In this document: piece after piece, positions 51,750 to 63,985 of the stretch
Numbering within the stretch: the stretch's first letter is position 1
How the letters are laid out: every line of letters starts with the position of its first letter
From: Cristatella mucedo
Taxonomy: Eukaryota; Bryozoa; Phylactolaemata; Cristatellidae
NCBI GenBank assembly: GCA_009760855.2
Contig: WPIO01000021.1
Coordinates: 2,702,001-2,766,000, forward strand
DNA: 64,000 bases
Direction of reading: 5' to 3'
The notes under the pieces: generated by a model
The model's input: only the letters and a program-made list of their open reading frames with translations
What the model was told of the DNA's origin: nothing
Database searches by the model: none
Made by a program: the position numbers and the translations under genes

Positions 51750-51905
51750 GGACTGGCCCAGTGGTTAAAGTGATCGCCTTTAACAACAGAGCTAAAAGTA
51801 AATATATTTGATGACCGAGATCGTAGGCTCGAGCACCTTGGCGTGTGCGAAGTGCCCGAATGGAGACAGAGATTACATTTGCTCAGGGCGTTATACAAAT
51901 AAACG
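51750..51905 (+). mobile_element. tRNA-derived SINE, family A (long subfamily)
   Basis: Head CCCAGTGGTTAAAGTGATCG, the long-subfamily insert (AAGTAAATATATTTGATGAC), GTAGGCTCGAGCACC, and the LINE-like tail ending GCTCAGGGCGTTATACAAAT. Confidence 0.75.
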
Positions 51906-53676
51906 ATACTATTATATTTTACATTCTAGTCACTCTTATCTCCGGCGCAACGCATGGCCTTGGTGGTTTTCGTGCACTCTCGCCAAAAGCTCGATGCATA
52001 AACTTGCCTCTCCTCTGCCGATGATTGAGCAACATCCTCTCGTCGACTAGCAGCGTCGGGGCATTCCGGATAGCAAGCTGCCATTATTGTTTTCAACTTT
52101 CATAAAGAGGCAGAACTTGGCATTAGCGTTCACAAACGGCGGCCACTTTAGCAGGACCCTTACGAGAAGCCGCTCGCGGCACGAGTGCGTAGCAGCAGAC
52201 CAAAGCGAGGCATCCGCCAAAGCGAGGCATTCGCCTCGCGGCTCGATCGCGAGCTCGCCGCAGCGAACTGCTTGCTGAGCCGCCAAGCTGCCACTGGTGG
52301 CGCGCGGGCCTGCCGGCCGGCCGGCCGGCCGGCCCGCGGGCCGCCAGGCAGGCAGGCCGCTCGGTCTCCGCTTGAAGCCGGCTGCGCAGTGGGACGGGCC
52401 GCCTCTGCGGCAGGTGGCTTGCTGACCACCCGCTGGTCGAAGGGTTGGATCGAGGAGGGGAGTGTGTGCGTATGAGGATGGGACAGCCCTGCCGGCCGAT
52501 GATGGCGGAGCCGACGACCTGCCAGCTGGCCCTTGCTGTCGGCCGGCTGACGCGGGGAGCTCGGTCGGGTCAAGATCGTAGCGGGAGGCCACGACCCCAC
52601 GCGCGCGCGCTCCCATGCCTATGCCCGAAGAACGGATGGCAGAATGCCGGGAGAGTAGGGCTGGGAAGTCTGCCTCGAAGGCTCCGGGCGTCGGCGAAAG
52701 GACGGCTAGGAAGTGTTGCAATGTGCCAACGTGCGCAAAGTCAAAGAATTGTGTCACCATTGAGCGCGCTCTCAAGTTACATCGATGCTCAAATGCTAAG
52801 CTGGGAAGTCTAGCAGTAAATGAAATTCGCTATTCAACCGCGAGCTAGAATCCATGCGCAAAGGCCATACGTTTGGAAGCCCGTAGCCACTTATTTTGAA
52901 TCTCGTAAAACGCAAGCAGACAATATAAGAGGCAATAGCAGCAGCATATCGCGACGACCAACGCCCGGCAATGTAATAGGCGGTGAGTGTCCATACTCCT
53001 GCGGCGGCAGCCGGCTCAGGCTGCTACGACTTTAGCTACAGGCGTGCTGAGTCTGCTGTACCGCGACGGCGTACTACTCCGGCCGAAGCAGCCGAGAGGA
53101 ATACCGGCAAACCCTTGTTTTATAGAGGCTCCCAACCTAGCGCGGTGGCTATTACGGCCCGGTTCAACGTTCCATAACAAACGGCGTCTGTCCGAGCCAT
53201 CTTTTGCTGTACGCAACTGCTCGCACACACTTAACCAGGCGAAACCAATTGCAATGCAAACGCAGATGTATTGAAGTGGTATCCACTCGGCGCGTGCGCT
53301 CGCAGGGCCGCGCTGCGCCAGGTTCAACTTGCGTTGTCGGTCCGATACCAATTCCAGCGTTTCGTTCCGGATCGCGGTGTTAGTAAACATGCGAGCGCCG
53401 TCGGACAAAGACCGGTACCACCTCCATCGAGCGTCCGTCGGGCGGCGGAATGTCCGAATGTTTGCGTAGGGCCAATTACAAGCGCCACCGTTCGTTGCGA
53501 GACAAAGCCGTTCGATGACGCGACGGCAAAACCCTCTCGCAGAACGCAGCAGAGGTTTCAATGGTTATTCGAAAGTGCGCACGCGGCAAAAAAGCGCGCG
53601 GACAAAAGAGAGAACATTAGATCGAGAAGCTCGAGGCGCAGGAGCGATCGACCGCTGGACTGGACGCGGAGCAGTC

Positions 53677-53707
53677 AGCGGCGAGCGGCGCAGCGCCGCT
53701 CGCCGCT
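53677..53707. repeat. Perfect inverted repeat, 14-bp arms, 3-base loop
   Basis: AGCGGCGAGCGGCG and its reverse complement are separated by CAG. Very GC-rich, inside the CpG block. Confidence 0.85.
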
Positions 53708-53805
53708 CTTGAGCGTCTTCCGCGTCGACGCCGCGCCGCACGAGTGAGCAGCAGAGCGCTTGCGGACGTTCCGACTCACCGCTCAGAGCCGTTATAGTGA
53801 AACTC

Positions 53806-53843
53806 GCGTCGCAGCCCGCAATCTCTCTCGCGGGCTGCGACGC
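53806..53843. repeat. Perfect inverted repeat, 14-bp arms, 10-base loop
   Basis: GCGTCGCAGCCCGC and its reverse complement flank the loop AATCTCTCTC. It lies about 100 bp after the previous hairpin. Confidence 0.85.
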
Positions 53844-54099
53844 TGTTTACGGTTCGCCGGCAGCCGCCGGTGCCGACACTTGTTTCGCTTTCAGCCGGAC
53901 TTTGCGGCCGACTCTTCGTCATTTGGCCCGCATGCTCCTGTACTTACGCCGCGCCTGCCTTCCATCGCATCGCCGCGCGACATGGCGCGAGCCCGCGAGG
54001 CTGTGGCCTGGAACGCGCTCCTCGCATCTTCGCTTGAGATGAAGTCTTAAATCTTGAGCTGAGCAGTCGCTGTCGCAGCGACTCCAGTACTTAAGCATC

Positions 54100-54340
54100 C
54101 GCGCGCTAGATCGGGCCAGATTGCGATTGCCGAGATCGACATTATTCGCGGTTCCTGAATTATAACCGCTATGAGCCGGTTGTGTGAAAATCTATGGCTA
54201 TGCGGAATAATAGTCCAAGTGATGAAATAGTCACTCCTGCTCTAGGCTTTGAGCGGGGCAGAATTTGTGCTCCAGGCTTTGTACCCGGCGGGAGTTTCAC
54301 CCGAGGCTTTGAGCCGCTGGGCAGTTCAGTGCTGCTCCCG
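54100..54340 (+). repeat. Dispersed repeat with conserved inverted repeat, copy 3
   Basis: Core attattcgcggttcctgaa (54141-54160) plus ttataaccgctatgagccgg, followed by AAATCTATGGCTATGCGG, matching copies 2 and 4. The pairing arms are weakened here. Confidence 0.5.
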
Positions 54341-54479
54341 GTGCCGCGCGAGAGGTGTTGCTCGCCGTGGTTGATGCAGGACGCCTGTAACCCTCCATCA
54401 CTTTTGAAGACTACAATACACTATGGATATGAACTTGTTATCTTAAGGCAAGGCCGATCTTCATTGCAGGCCATGGAAA

Positions 54480-57400
54480 AAAAATAATATTGTTATTGTA
54501 TTGGCAATTTTCAAAGCTAGCAATAAATGTATTTACATTGTCATAGCTAACAATAAAATATACTATTATAATTAAAAACAATGCATTATTTTGTCATTTT
54601 CATTGAAGCGACAACTATGAAATTGTATTCACCAAACACGCTTCACGGACTTACACAGTCAGCAATCCACACAATGTGATTAGACTCATGACTCCGAAAT
54701 GAAGTGCTCTTAAAACTTACAGCTAAACTGCCCCTTAAGTATTGCAACACTATAGACATTGCTCATCCTGACAATACAATATATTGATATTTTACGACAT
54801 TCAATACAGTACATTTCTACCAAAACATTGCAATATATTGTTTAATAAATATATTTTTTTGGAGGTCTGCTTTGTTGCTGCCGCGTTCCGCCACTATCAG
54901 CATACCTGCTTGCATTGGTGCTGCAGCTGCAATTCATTAGCCCCGATACAAGCTTTTTGGCGTCGCCGTTATTTCGCGAGTGTTAGCTGGAACTAGCACT
55001 GTTTCAAGCTCTGTGTTCGCGGCCTAGTTCTGTTTGGACGCTTGCGCAGCTAAGACTACGATAAGTTACTAAGGTCAGCTAAGACTTTGGTAAGTCACTA
55101 CGGACGCAGGTGAGCTAAGATCTTACGCCTCTGCAGGCACTAAAAACATCTTTCTTGGTTCCATTATTTTAAATCCTCCATAGAGAATAGAGAATTATGT
55201 GTGCGACATCCAAACGAGCCGTCGCCAACCAGCAACCGAGCGGGAAGGCATGGCAGAACCATCTGCAGCAAGCTCCTGCCGACGTATTTATTAAATTGTC
55301 ATCCTAGCTCGAAACGGCTGCGTGAGGGGCTTTAGAGTGTTGCCTGCTCTACGTGAAGACAGCAGATCAGTCGGATTAGATTAGTGGTGAGGCGGCGGCA
55401 TGACGCCGCAGCGCCAGCCGCGGCCCTGCAAGTTAGGAGCCCAGTTTTGGCCAGACGTTGATGCAAAGTACACTGCTCTCAGTACTTATTTTTTATTTGC
55501 CCATACGAACTAATTTATTTCGAAGCAACAAATGGCAGCAGCGCTACCGCAGAAAGGTTAACCTTGCAATATATGCGGGGACAATATCATTTCTGTAGCG
55601 CTGTGAAGGCCCGCGACCAAAGTGCACGGTTGGATCTTGCAGAAGTCGCATTCGATTCGCGATCGCTCGTTCTCCATCGTAGGCCAAGGCCAAGAGTTCA
55701 GTGGATGAGGTCTCTTTCGATGCTGACCAGCAGCTCAACTTCGTCCTCGTCGTATTGTGGCTCAGGCTTAGTTGAATTGCTAAAATGATGCATTGCCACT
55801 CGTTGGTATATCGATCTCAGAGATCGCATCGTAGCCGCATCGTCACGCTGCCATAAATTAGTGCAGCCTGAGAGTTAGCGAGGCTTGACGATCGTGTGAC
55901 CGCAATGAGCACCCCGCGCTGTCACAACCACCCAGCCTGACAGTGCGGCTAAAACTTTGAAATTCTATGTAAACTAGATTATAATACCTAGCAATCATGA
56001 ATAGTCCTTAGATTTTAATAATTAGGAGTTTTGATGCTCGAAATCTATGGTTAGGCGGCATTACACTACAGTCTACTGAGAGCCAACAGTGTAGCACGAG
56101 TCATGCAGAGATTTCTAAGAACCAGGAATTTTACTGGGCTACTAACGGTAGCAGAAGCTAACTGACTACTGCAATATTAAAAAGATGTCAAAAGCGATAG
56201 GTTGATCGCTTTAGGACAAGTGATGGTTATGCCTGAAGCTCCGCGTCAAAATCGCGAAGCATTATTTACGACATGGCAGGCCAGAGTTAATGATTCTACA
56301 CGGTAGCATGGAACTGGCTGCTGGCCTTAGGCAAGCTTCTGGTGCCGCGGCCTTTGCTGGGGACGTTATGTTCAAGAGAAAATTAAAAAAATGCAAGAGA
56401 AAAAGATTGATTCAAAAAGATTCAAAGTGAAAATGAATATACATTTTGTAATACCCATTTCACAACTATAGCAACTAAGTCACTAAGATACTAATAAAAA
56501 GAAGACATGCTTAAATTAACGCATAGCGATACATGGCCTGCAATCAAACAAAATTGAATCTTCTGCCGCATCGCCTCTGGAGTAGGCTTTTTAAGAGTCG
56601 ACCAAAACTGAGCAGGAAAGAAAGTAACGACCTACATCCAACACCGGACGGTCACCCAGGATGGTGTCAGTGCTCAAAATCTTTTTCTTGATCGCTGATC
56701 GTGTCATCTTAAAGCCATCGTATTTAAAAAGTAAAGATTAGCTCATTCAGCAGCCTCCTCGATGTAGCGGGCAGAAGCGCCATCTGGCGGCTATCGCTCG
56801 TGCTTGCTGTGGGTAACGAAAAAGCTCCTGCTGCATGACTCGATTCACGCAAGACCTGCGATAGTATAGTGTATAGTACAGTATCAGTATAGTGCGAGGC
56901 ATTTCTGCGAAGCTTCTTTTTAACTAGACCCGCTCAGGTAGGCCTACACATTGCTTTATCCAAGTGCCAAAGTCGAGCTCATACGTGTTTGATCTAAGCG
57001 AGGCACCGAAAGCGATGTAATTCGTGCAGCGAACCAGTCACCGCTGGACACCAGCGGCACGGCCATCACGGTTGCAGCTTGGCAAGCAGCTCCAACTAAG
57101 AAAATACGCGTCACGCACCCAATGCAAAAAGTAATATCGACAAACACACGGGGATATTAGTGATTCGACGGCTTGATCATAGTACATGACCGTGCTTTGT
57201 GGAAGCCACAAGACGCCATTGAGTCGACTGATGAATTTGAGGAATTTGATGCTCGAAATGCAGGAGACTCAAGTTCTAATCCCAGCCGAGGAGCCTGTTG
57301 CAGCAAGTTTTAAGCAAGTTTTCACGAAGACCTTTTTTGCATATTCCTAAACAGTTCGCACGGCATTCGCTATAAGACGGTTCTACGCAATTCCGCCACC

Positions 57401-58583
57401 CGCCTGTAAGTGACTTGGATCTTGAACGCCTCGAAAAAAGTGACTTACGTTTTAGCGTCCGTCTTGATTATTTCTGGAGTAGACTGCCTCGGGAAATCTG
57501 AGCTGTTTCGCGACTCATTCCGACGAGGGCTCTGAAATCGAAACACAAATTTATGCCTCTGCATTGAATTGAGCGCATACTAAATTAGATGAAAATGAAT
57601 TATACTGAAGCACAGGCCTACCGCCATTGTCTGTGGATCGTATTTCAGCTAGTAAAGCCTACCCGCTGTTCACGCATTCCGACTGATATGATATTAAGCT
57701 TGTCAGATCTCCTCATTGATGGGGCTGTAGAAACAGTAATTATCAGAGTGTTGCACCGAAAATGGCAGGAGGTCCTTGACCAGTGCGGATTTTCTCGCGA
57801 AGGCACTTTGGTTGACTTTTTGATGATATAACTTTACACTTTACTACAACTCTGATCGATTATCTTGAGCGTGGCTGAGTAGATTTAGTTCAGTTTCCAA
57901 TATTCGTTAGCCGTGCTTCGTTGCACTCATTTCATCAGAATTGGTCACTCTTCTGCGAACTTTAAAACGCGTTAGCTCCGCTGAGAGTAAGCGACCAATG
58001 GCCTATAGTAGCTCCATACGTTTGCAAGACAATAGGATCATTTAAACTGGCCAACGTGTTGATACCGCACAACAATCGGGTTTGAACGAGCTACAGGCAG
58101 ATCGCTAGAATAAAAATCCGGTAGCAGGAATTACTTTGAGGAGATTTTCGGTGGAGTACCAGCAGCCTAGGTGAGCTGCAAATGCGGCACGCTGCGTTTG
58201 CTTTTGTCGCCTCGTCCAAGCGTTTAAGCGTTAAGGGAGATAAGAGATTACCGGTTAGTTCGCCGTTCGCTGTGCTGCGACTGCAGCTGTGACCTCGCTG
58301 CGGTATCCGGGCAGCACGCCATCCTAGCAGCAGCTTAATTCTCGAGCACGGAAGGGCATTAGCCAAGCGAATGCTGGTGCAACTCTGGGGCACTAGGGTC
58401 GAGGCTTTGCGCAACTGGGCGTAGCAGGTGTGCGCAACCGAGCTGACACGAATGGGTGACGAGGCGAACTCAATCCAAGATGAACGCTCGCCTTTTACAA
58501 GAGGCGCTGGATTCACGAACTATCGAGAGCAGTCAGACAGCCGCTGGCAAACGCTGTGCATTCGCGAGCTGCTCAGACACACT
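54480..58583. other. No recognisable gene apart from a repeat at 56.0 kb
   Basis: AT-rich in 54480-55030 and 56380-56530. Short open frames without motifs (e.g. 57589-57831, 58516-58091). No supported exon. Confidence 0.35.
55960..56110 (+). repeat. Dispersed repeat with conserved inverted repeat, copy 4
   Basis: Contains agtccttagattttaata (56003-) and attaggagtttt, then TGATGCTCGAAATCTATGG and TTAGGCGGCATTA, matching the right flanks of copies 2 and 3. Confidence 0.45.
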
Positions 58584-58654
58584 GAGCCAGCGACTGCTCT
58601 GAGCCAGCGACTGCTCTGAGCCAGCGACTGCTCTGAGCCAGCGACTGCTCTGAG
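58584..58654 (+). repeat. 17-bp tandem repeat, four exact copies
   Basis: Unit GAGCCAGCGACTGCTCT repeated four times with no differences, plus three bases of a fifth. Confidence 0.95.
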
Positions 58655-60277
58655 TGGCGCCCGCGCCGTGGAGCAGTTAGATTAGCAAGCAGCGCGAAGC
58701 TGGGTTTGAAAGCAAAAAAGCAGATACCTTATTTGCATCCTTAAATCTTAGAGGATCGAATGCGCCTGAAGTGTCCTGAAAGATACAATTGAACGCGATC
58801 TCGGCTTTGAAGGCGTTCTGGTCATAAAGAAACGCAAAAACCTTTTGCTACATCACACAGAATCAGTGCCTGGCGTCACTGAGGTGACTGTTTAAAACCA
58901 CCGCGCCTTACACAATCAAGTGGCACGCGTATGCATTCAAATTATCGTCTCATAGACGTTTTATTCAATTGTTCTCTCAATTTCCAGCAGTTTTAGATGA
59001 AAGCAAGGACGCAGGTTATGGTGATCAAATATAGGGATTCTGCCATGTGCACTATCGACTCTTAGCATACAATTCGCTTAACTACCTTCAGCACTGTTTT
59101 ATGTCAATAACAGTGAATGTGCAGCTGTCTGCCACAGCATCGTCGAGTTCATCAAGGAACCCGGTCGGCAGTCTCGGTTTGCTGCTCCGCTACATAAAGC
59201 TTCGTATAGATCTACGAACGTTTCCTTAATGGCCGCCGCATTTGCAAGCACCAGCGATATTTCTAAGGACCATATGGAACTCATTACAGAGCCTAGTGTA
59301 CCTGCAGACTCGGAGCGCGATGCATTTTCGTGAGATCAAAAAAAAAGTACATCTTGGAGTGGTGGATAATATGATAAGCAAGATCTGAGCTGTGAGCCAC
59401 GGCGATCTAGCCAATCTGATGGCCCGCTGTTGCTCTGTAAGTAGCGCAGCAGACTGGCGTGCCGACTGGCGTCTCACCAACGCCCAGTTAGAAACCGAAC
59501 CGAGTCTTCTACGCAAGCTTAGAAAGCCATTGCCTCAGTGGGCTCAACAACCAGCCAATCCTCGCGCTTTCTCCGCCGAGCTGCAAGCAGGCCGACGACA
59601 ATTTTAGTGCCTCCTCACGCAGTTTCCAGCGCGCGTCGTTCCGACGTCTCAATTGACGGCTAAACCTTGGCCTTGCGCGGGCATGGCTGGAGGTTGCCGG
59701 GAGCGGACGTCGCACAGCAGCCTATTTTCCTATGCTCATAGCTTAACCGGCCGTGAGCTCACATGTACGCTTGCATCCAAATGCATCCAATTGACCTGAA
59801 ATGGCTGAGCGAGCCAGAGGCCTTACGGACACAACTTTCTCATTGCCGTGAATCGGCTGACAATAGCAATTATTGATGACTCAGTTGCTTGCAGTGCTAC
59901 CAATAAGATCTGCTCGAGAAAAAGGTGGTCGTCAACAAGATGGGATAGCATCGAGCTCGTAACGATGGGCTTTTGGAGCCCTACGAAAACAAAAATTGAA
60001 TCGTTGGCCGACACTTGAGTGGCACCGAGCTTCGCTGGAGGCTCGCTGTATGCCTTTCCGAGGGCCGCAAACTGCGCTTCCTGGCTGGGAGCCACTGGGA
60101 GCGGCGTATTTAAACGAATTTTGGCAGGCGTGTGCTGCGGCTAAAACAGTACGTCGGTCACTGCCGCTTGCTTGATTGTGCAGCTTCTTTAACAAGGCAG
60201 TTATTTTGGCAATTCTCTAGCCCGGGGCTCTAAAACTGCTTTACATCATTGTTCTAAGACCTTGGTCGGAATCGGGG
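58655..60277. other. No recognisable gene
   Basis: Short open frames on both strands, none with motifs or matching splice sites. Confidence 0.35.
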
Positions 60278-60522
60278 GCAGGAGGAGGAGGAGGAGGAGG
60301 AGGAGGAGGAGGAGGAGGAGGAGGAGGAGGAGGAGGAGGAGGAGGAGGAGGAGGAGGAGGAGGAGGAGGAGGAGGAGGAGGAGGAGGAGGAGGAGGAGGA
60401 GGAGGAGGAGGAGGAGGAAGGAGGAGGAGGAGGAGGAGGAGGAGAGGAGGAGGAGGAGGAGGAGGAGAGAGGAGGAGGAGGAGGAGGAGGAGGAGGAGGA
60501 GGAGGAGGAGGAGGAGGAGGAG
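60278..60522 (+). repeat. (GGA)n microsatellite, about 245 bp
   Basis: Trinucleotide GGA/GAG run with a few phase breaks near 60418-60470. It produces artificial poly-Arg, poly-Glu and poly-Pro open frames. It is a polypurine stretch able to form G-rich or triplex structures. Confidence 0.95.
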
Positions 60523-61869
60523 GTCCTTGAGGGCTCTCGTGAAGTGGCTCTCTAGCGGTCCTCTACACGTGGCGGCGCTCTCCGCATTCAAACTCTGAAG
60601 CTGCTGCTGCTTCGCGAGCGATTCGCTCGATTGATGGCGTCCGCCCTCCAATAAGCTAATCCGCCTGAAGCTATGCTATACCCGTTTGCAATGTCCAACC
60701 TTCTTTGCACCGCCAGGAGGCTTTCTTAGATTCTGACACAAATGAAGCTAGCATACCTAGTTTTCATAGACCGAAGTGGCGCCGGATTATTTAGTACCAT
60801 CTATAAAATGGTGGATACCCCCCCCCGCCCGAACACACATGGAGAAGAAGCCAATTCACGGCGAGCCTCCCGGAAGGGCTCTCAGACCGTCTACAGTTTC
60901 TTTAGTGCCCACCCTTTGGAGTGATTGAAGTGACCCGCCGCCCTGCAGACTTCCCCGCGCACCTGTCTACGCGGAAGATTCGGCGATTTACATTTTGAGA
61001 GCGAAGCCGCCGCGAGTAAGAGTGCTCGCCGACGACGACGACTTCTCAAGCACCTCTCGACATACGAACGCCCCTTATTATACCCCAATTGGCTACCCCT
61101 CTTGTGCATCATTGATGCGCCTGCCCAGCAACTCTGTTCGTACCGACAAGAAAAACTTGGTGACCCCCAACCTTTGGAAAGCATGTCGTCTCACAAAGCC
61201 ACCAAAGGAAGGCGCGCCACCCGGCAAGATTTTAGAGCCTAGCTACTATGCCCCGGTAGCCCACTCGGAGCGTTCGCTAAACGAGCGCTCTCGGCTGCCG
61301 AAGCATCTTCCCGGTCGCTCTTTCAGAAGGCAACAGCAAGTAGCCAAGCAGCAGCGAGACCGAGCGAACCGCACTGGCGTACGCGAGACGCGCGCGCGTT
61401 GGAGGCGCTGACGCAAGGAAATGTCCAAGATTACATTATTGGCTGCCTACTTATCGATTCTACGGGCGACAAGGCATTACGATATGAGAGGCTAATTTTC
61501 TATTCTTGGCTTTCCAGTAATGGCCAGTAATCGTTGTTGCCTCTCTAGCGTGCAGTACTGTAACGGAACCATTTACGCTGCCGCTGCTGCTCCCATTTTC
61601 TTTTCATTTCTTCGCGTTGCTGGAGCTGACGTCTTGGTAGCCATACTTGACCCAAAAGGTGCACCGCTCCGTGTACGGTACATAGCAATGCCGCACTCGA
61701 GTGCACAAGCACTCAGTCCGCCATGTAGCTGACCGTCGTTAACTCCACTCTCCTCTCCACAAAGAACAAACTAAGCGTTCGTTGACATCTCAGAAGCCCT
61801 CGAGGTCATTTTATCTCGCATGGTAATGCTTGTCAACTCGAGCAAACTGGGATCAGCATGACTTTCCCA
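60523..61869. other. No recognisable gene
   Basis: Mixed composition. A + strand open frame at 60995-61411 lacks recognisable motifs. Confidence 0.35.
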
Positions 61870-61979
61870 ATCTAGCCCGCTCCCCAGCGCTCAGTTGCGA
61901 CTGACGCGCGACTTTGCCGAGCCTGTGGCGCAGCCGCTGCTCGACGCCTCGCGCCGCCACAGCCGAGGCGTGCGCTCAC

Positions 61980-62432
61980 CAGTCCAGCTTCGCGGTCCCG
62001 TCGGTCGCTCACGGTCCAGGGCGACAGCTTCGCTCGTGCGACCGCGCCGTCCGACACATCTCTGGACAGCGCACCGGCGGAGACGCTCGGCTTCTGATAT
62101 TCCATCACGATGAGGTTCTCTATCTCGTCTATTTCCAAGAGTCCCGCCGGCTCATCTGCTGGCGGCTGACGATCGCCCCGAGGACCGACGTCGCCGCCGC
62201 CGCCGCACGGCTGACTGCCAGTTCGGGCGGACGCGTCGGCAGACTGCTGCGAGTGCGCGCCGCCGCCGCCGAGCGACGACGCCATCGTCGACGCTTTTTC
62301 GGCAGCCGCACGTTCGCCGGAGGCTGCGCCGCCGCCGGGCTCGGCCTGCGGCGTCGGTTGCTCGGCCGCGCCCGGCTCGTGTGCGGCCGGCGTTTGCGTC
62401 CTGCTGCTCTCCTTGCTGCCTTCGGCGCCCAT
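61980..62432 (-). CDS. Candidate first coding exon of an unidentified gene, possible N-myristoylation
   Basis: On the minus strand ATG at 62432 opens 151 codons that end exactly at a good donor (CTG|GTGAGC, 61979 onward). The N-terminus MGAEGSKE fits the N-myristoyl-transferase pattern, with Gly2 and Ser6. Residues 10-95 are low-complexity Ala/Gly/Ser/Pro. The part after them is more ordinary: LLEIDEIENLIVMEYQKP, then DVSDGAVARAKLSPW. It lies in a CpG-rich block, as first exons often do. The next exons would lie at lower coordinates; I could not find them. GC-rich DNA yields long open frames by chance, so this is only a candidate. Confidence 0.35.
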
Positions 62433-63887
62433 CGACGCTTACCGACACTGAGGCGCCGCAGGTCCTACGGCGCGCCCCGCCGCATAGCTTCCCGCCGCGC
62501 GCCGCCGCCGCGGGTGTGTGCGTGCGTCCCGTGAAACGGCCGCCGCCGTCGCTCAGCTTGCGCTCGTCCTCGCGGAGGCGCGCAGGAGGACCGCCGGCGG
62601 CGCTCGTCGCGTGGCACCGATGCAGCAGCGACTGCCGCCTTGGAGTTGCCCGGCCGTCCGTCCGGCCGGAGGGCGCATGACGCGCGCGGCTAAGCCGGCG
62701 CATTGACTTTCCTTGCCAGAGGCGGCGGCATTCCGGAATCAAAGGGCTACGGATCAGGCGCCGGTGCGCTCGCACAGAGCGAATGGGTTCGGAGAATTCG
62801 ATACGGCCATCGGTCGGTCGGAGATTTGCGCCAAGGCATTGTTGACCGTAGCGTAGGGTGGGTGAGTGTGTGGGTGACTACGCAAAGTGCGCCGGATGAC
62901 GGCTGCTGCTGCCGCAGTCGAGGCGCATCCAAGCTCTTTTGAGTGCCCTCCTCGCTCGCAACGGGCGCCGCCGAATACCGACTTGAGACTACGAGACTTG
63001 AGACTACGGGACTTGAGACTACGAGCAGGATGCGTTGCCACGGCGCGGCCGCCGCTGCTCCGCCACGAAGTCGGACGATTCGCCGACTGACTGGCTGGCG
63101 GCGGCGGAGGCGGCGGCCTTGGTTATCGACGGGGGGGAGGGGCTACCCGGCGACGCATCCGGCGCCGCCGAATTGCGCTCGCCCAACGCGAAGCGCCCGC
63201 ATCCGCGAGAAGAAAGCGAAGCGCAAACACCGTCGTCGCCGGTGGCGGCGATCGATATATGGATACATGGCCGCCGACCGAAGTAAACGCGGCCGGTGTC
63301 AGCGGGTGCACCATCAAATCTGGCCGGCCGGCCGGTCGCCGCCAGGTCGACCCCTCGAATCGCACCTCCGTCCTTTTGCCGGCCGCACGCGAAGCTCGCC
63401 GACCAAGGATTCCGCTCTCGCGCGCCAATGATTTGACGCGACGCAAGAATGGGCGCCCGCGTCACCGACGCATCCTATTCGTGCGAGAGCTTTGCTGAAT
63501 AATTGAGGAGCGGCTGTCCTGCGCAGAAATCCGCACAGAAATGCGCGGTCTCAACGGGGGTCTGTCGTCGTAACCGCCTCGCTAGACGTCGTTGGGCGAT
63601 TTCCTGCGCCACGCTCGAGGCGCGAGGTCGCTGCTCGCGCAGACGACCTGCGAATCTTTGAGACCCGAGTCGGGCGAGCTGTCGTGCGGTCGAATGCCGT
63701 CGGCCCCGAGCGCCCGCACCCTCTCGCACCCGCTCGTGGCGCAGCGTCGCATCGCTAGAGCGACCTCGCCCCTTGCTCCTGCGTCGCCGCTTCGCGCTCA
63801 CCAAGTTCGAGTGCCTACAGCGCCGCTTCGTCGCGGGCGCGCGATTTTGGTGACGCGGAATGGCCACTCGATCCTGCTTCCTCTGCA
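62433..63887. promoter_or_regulatory. CpG-rich block, possible promoter
   Basis: Very CpG-rich, with overlapping open frames on both strands and no convincing coding frame. It lies upstream of the candidate exon at 62432 on the minus strand. No TATA box seen. Confidence 0.35.
62981..63025 (+). repeat. 15-bp tandem repeat, three copies
   Basis: Unit ACTTGAGACTACGAG three times, with one changed base in the middle copy. Confidence 0.95.
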
Positions 63888-63985
63888 GCATAAGTGTAAA
63901 GTTCCCAGAAAGAGATCGAGTTCTCTGAGATTGCTTTGCAAATGCAACATCATTACGATTATTATTATTGTCATCTTCATTATTA
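63888..63985 (+). mobile_element. LINE 3' tail, short copy
   Basis: TAAAGTTCCCAGAAAGAGAT ... GAGTTCTCTGAGATTGCTTT, then an ATT-rich tail running to the window edge. Only the terminal hairpin and tail are present. Confidence 0.75.

Larger units (their letters stand above)
52100..54060. promoter_or_regulatory. CpG-rich block, possible promoter of an unresolved gene
   Basis: Strong CpG enrichment in an otherwise AT-rich neighbourhood, with a (GGCC)n run near 52313-52335 and two long perfect hairpins. Several overlapping open frames (up to 242 codons on the minus strand, 52775-52047) are rich in Ala, Pro, Gly and Arg on both strands, as expected of noncoding GC-rich DNA. I cannot choose a coding frame. 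Confidence 0.4.

Noticed and set aside
52047-52775. 242-codon minus-strand open frame
   Set aside because: It is in a CpG-rich block with equally long Ala/Pro/Arg-rich frames on the other strand, and has no motif. It looks like open sequence due to GC content.
60241-60651. Poly-Pro and poly-Arg open frames
   Set aside because: They are translations of the GGA microsatellite.
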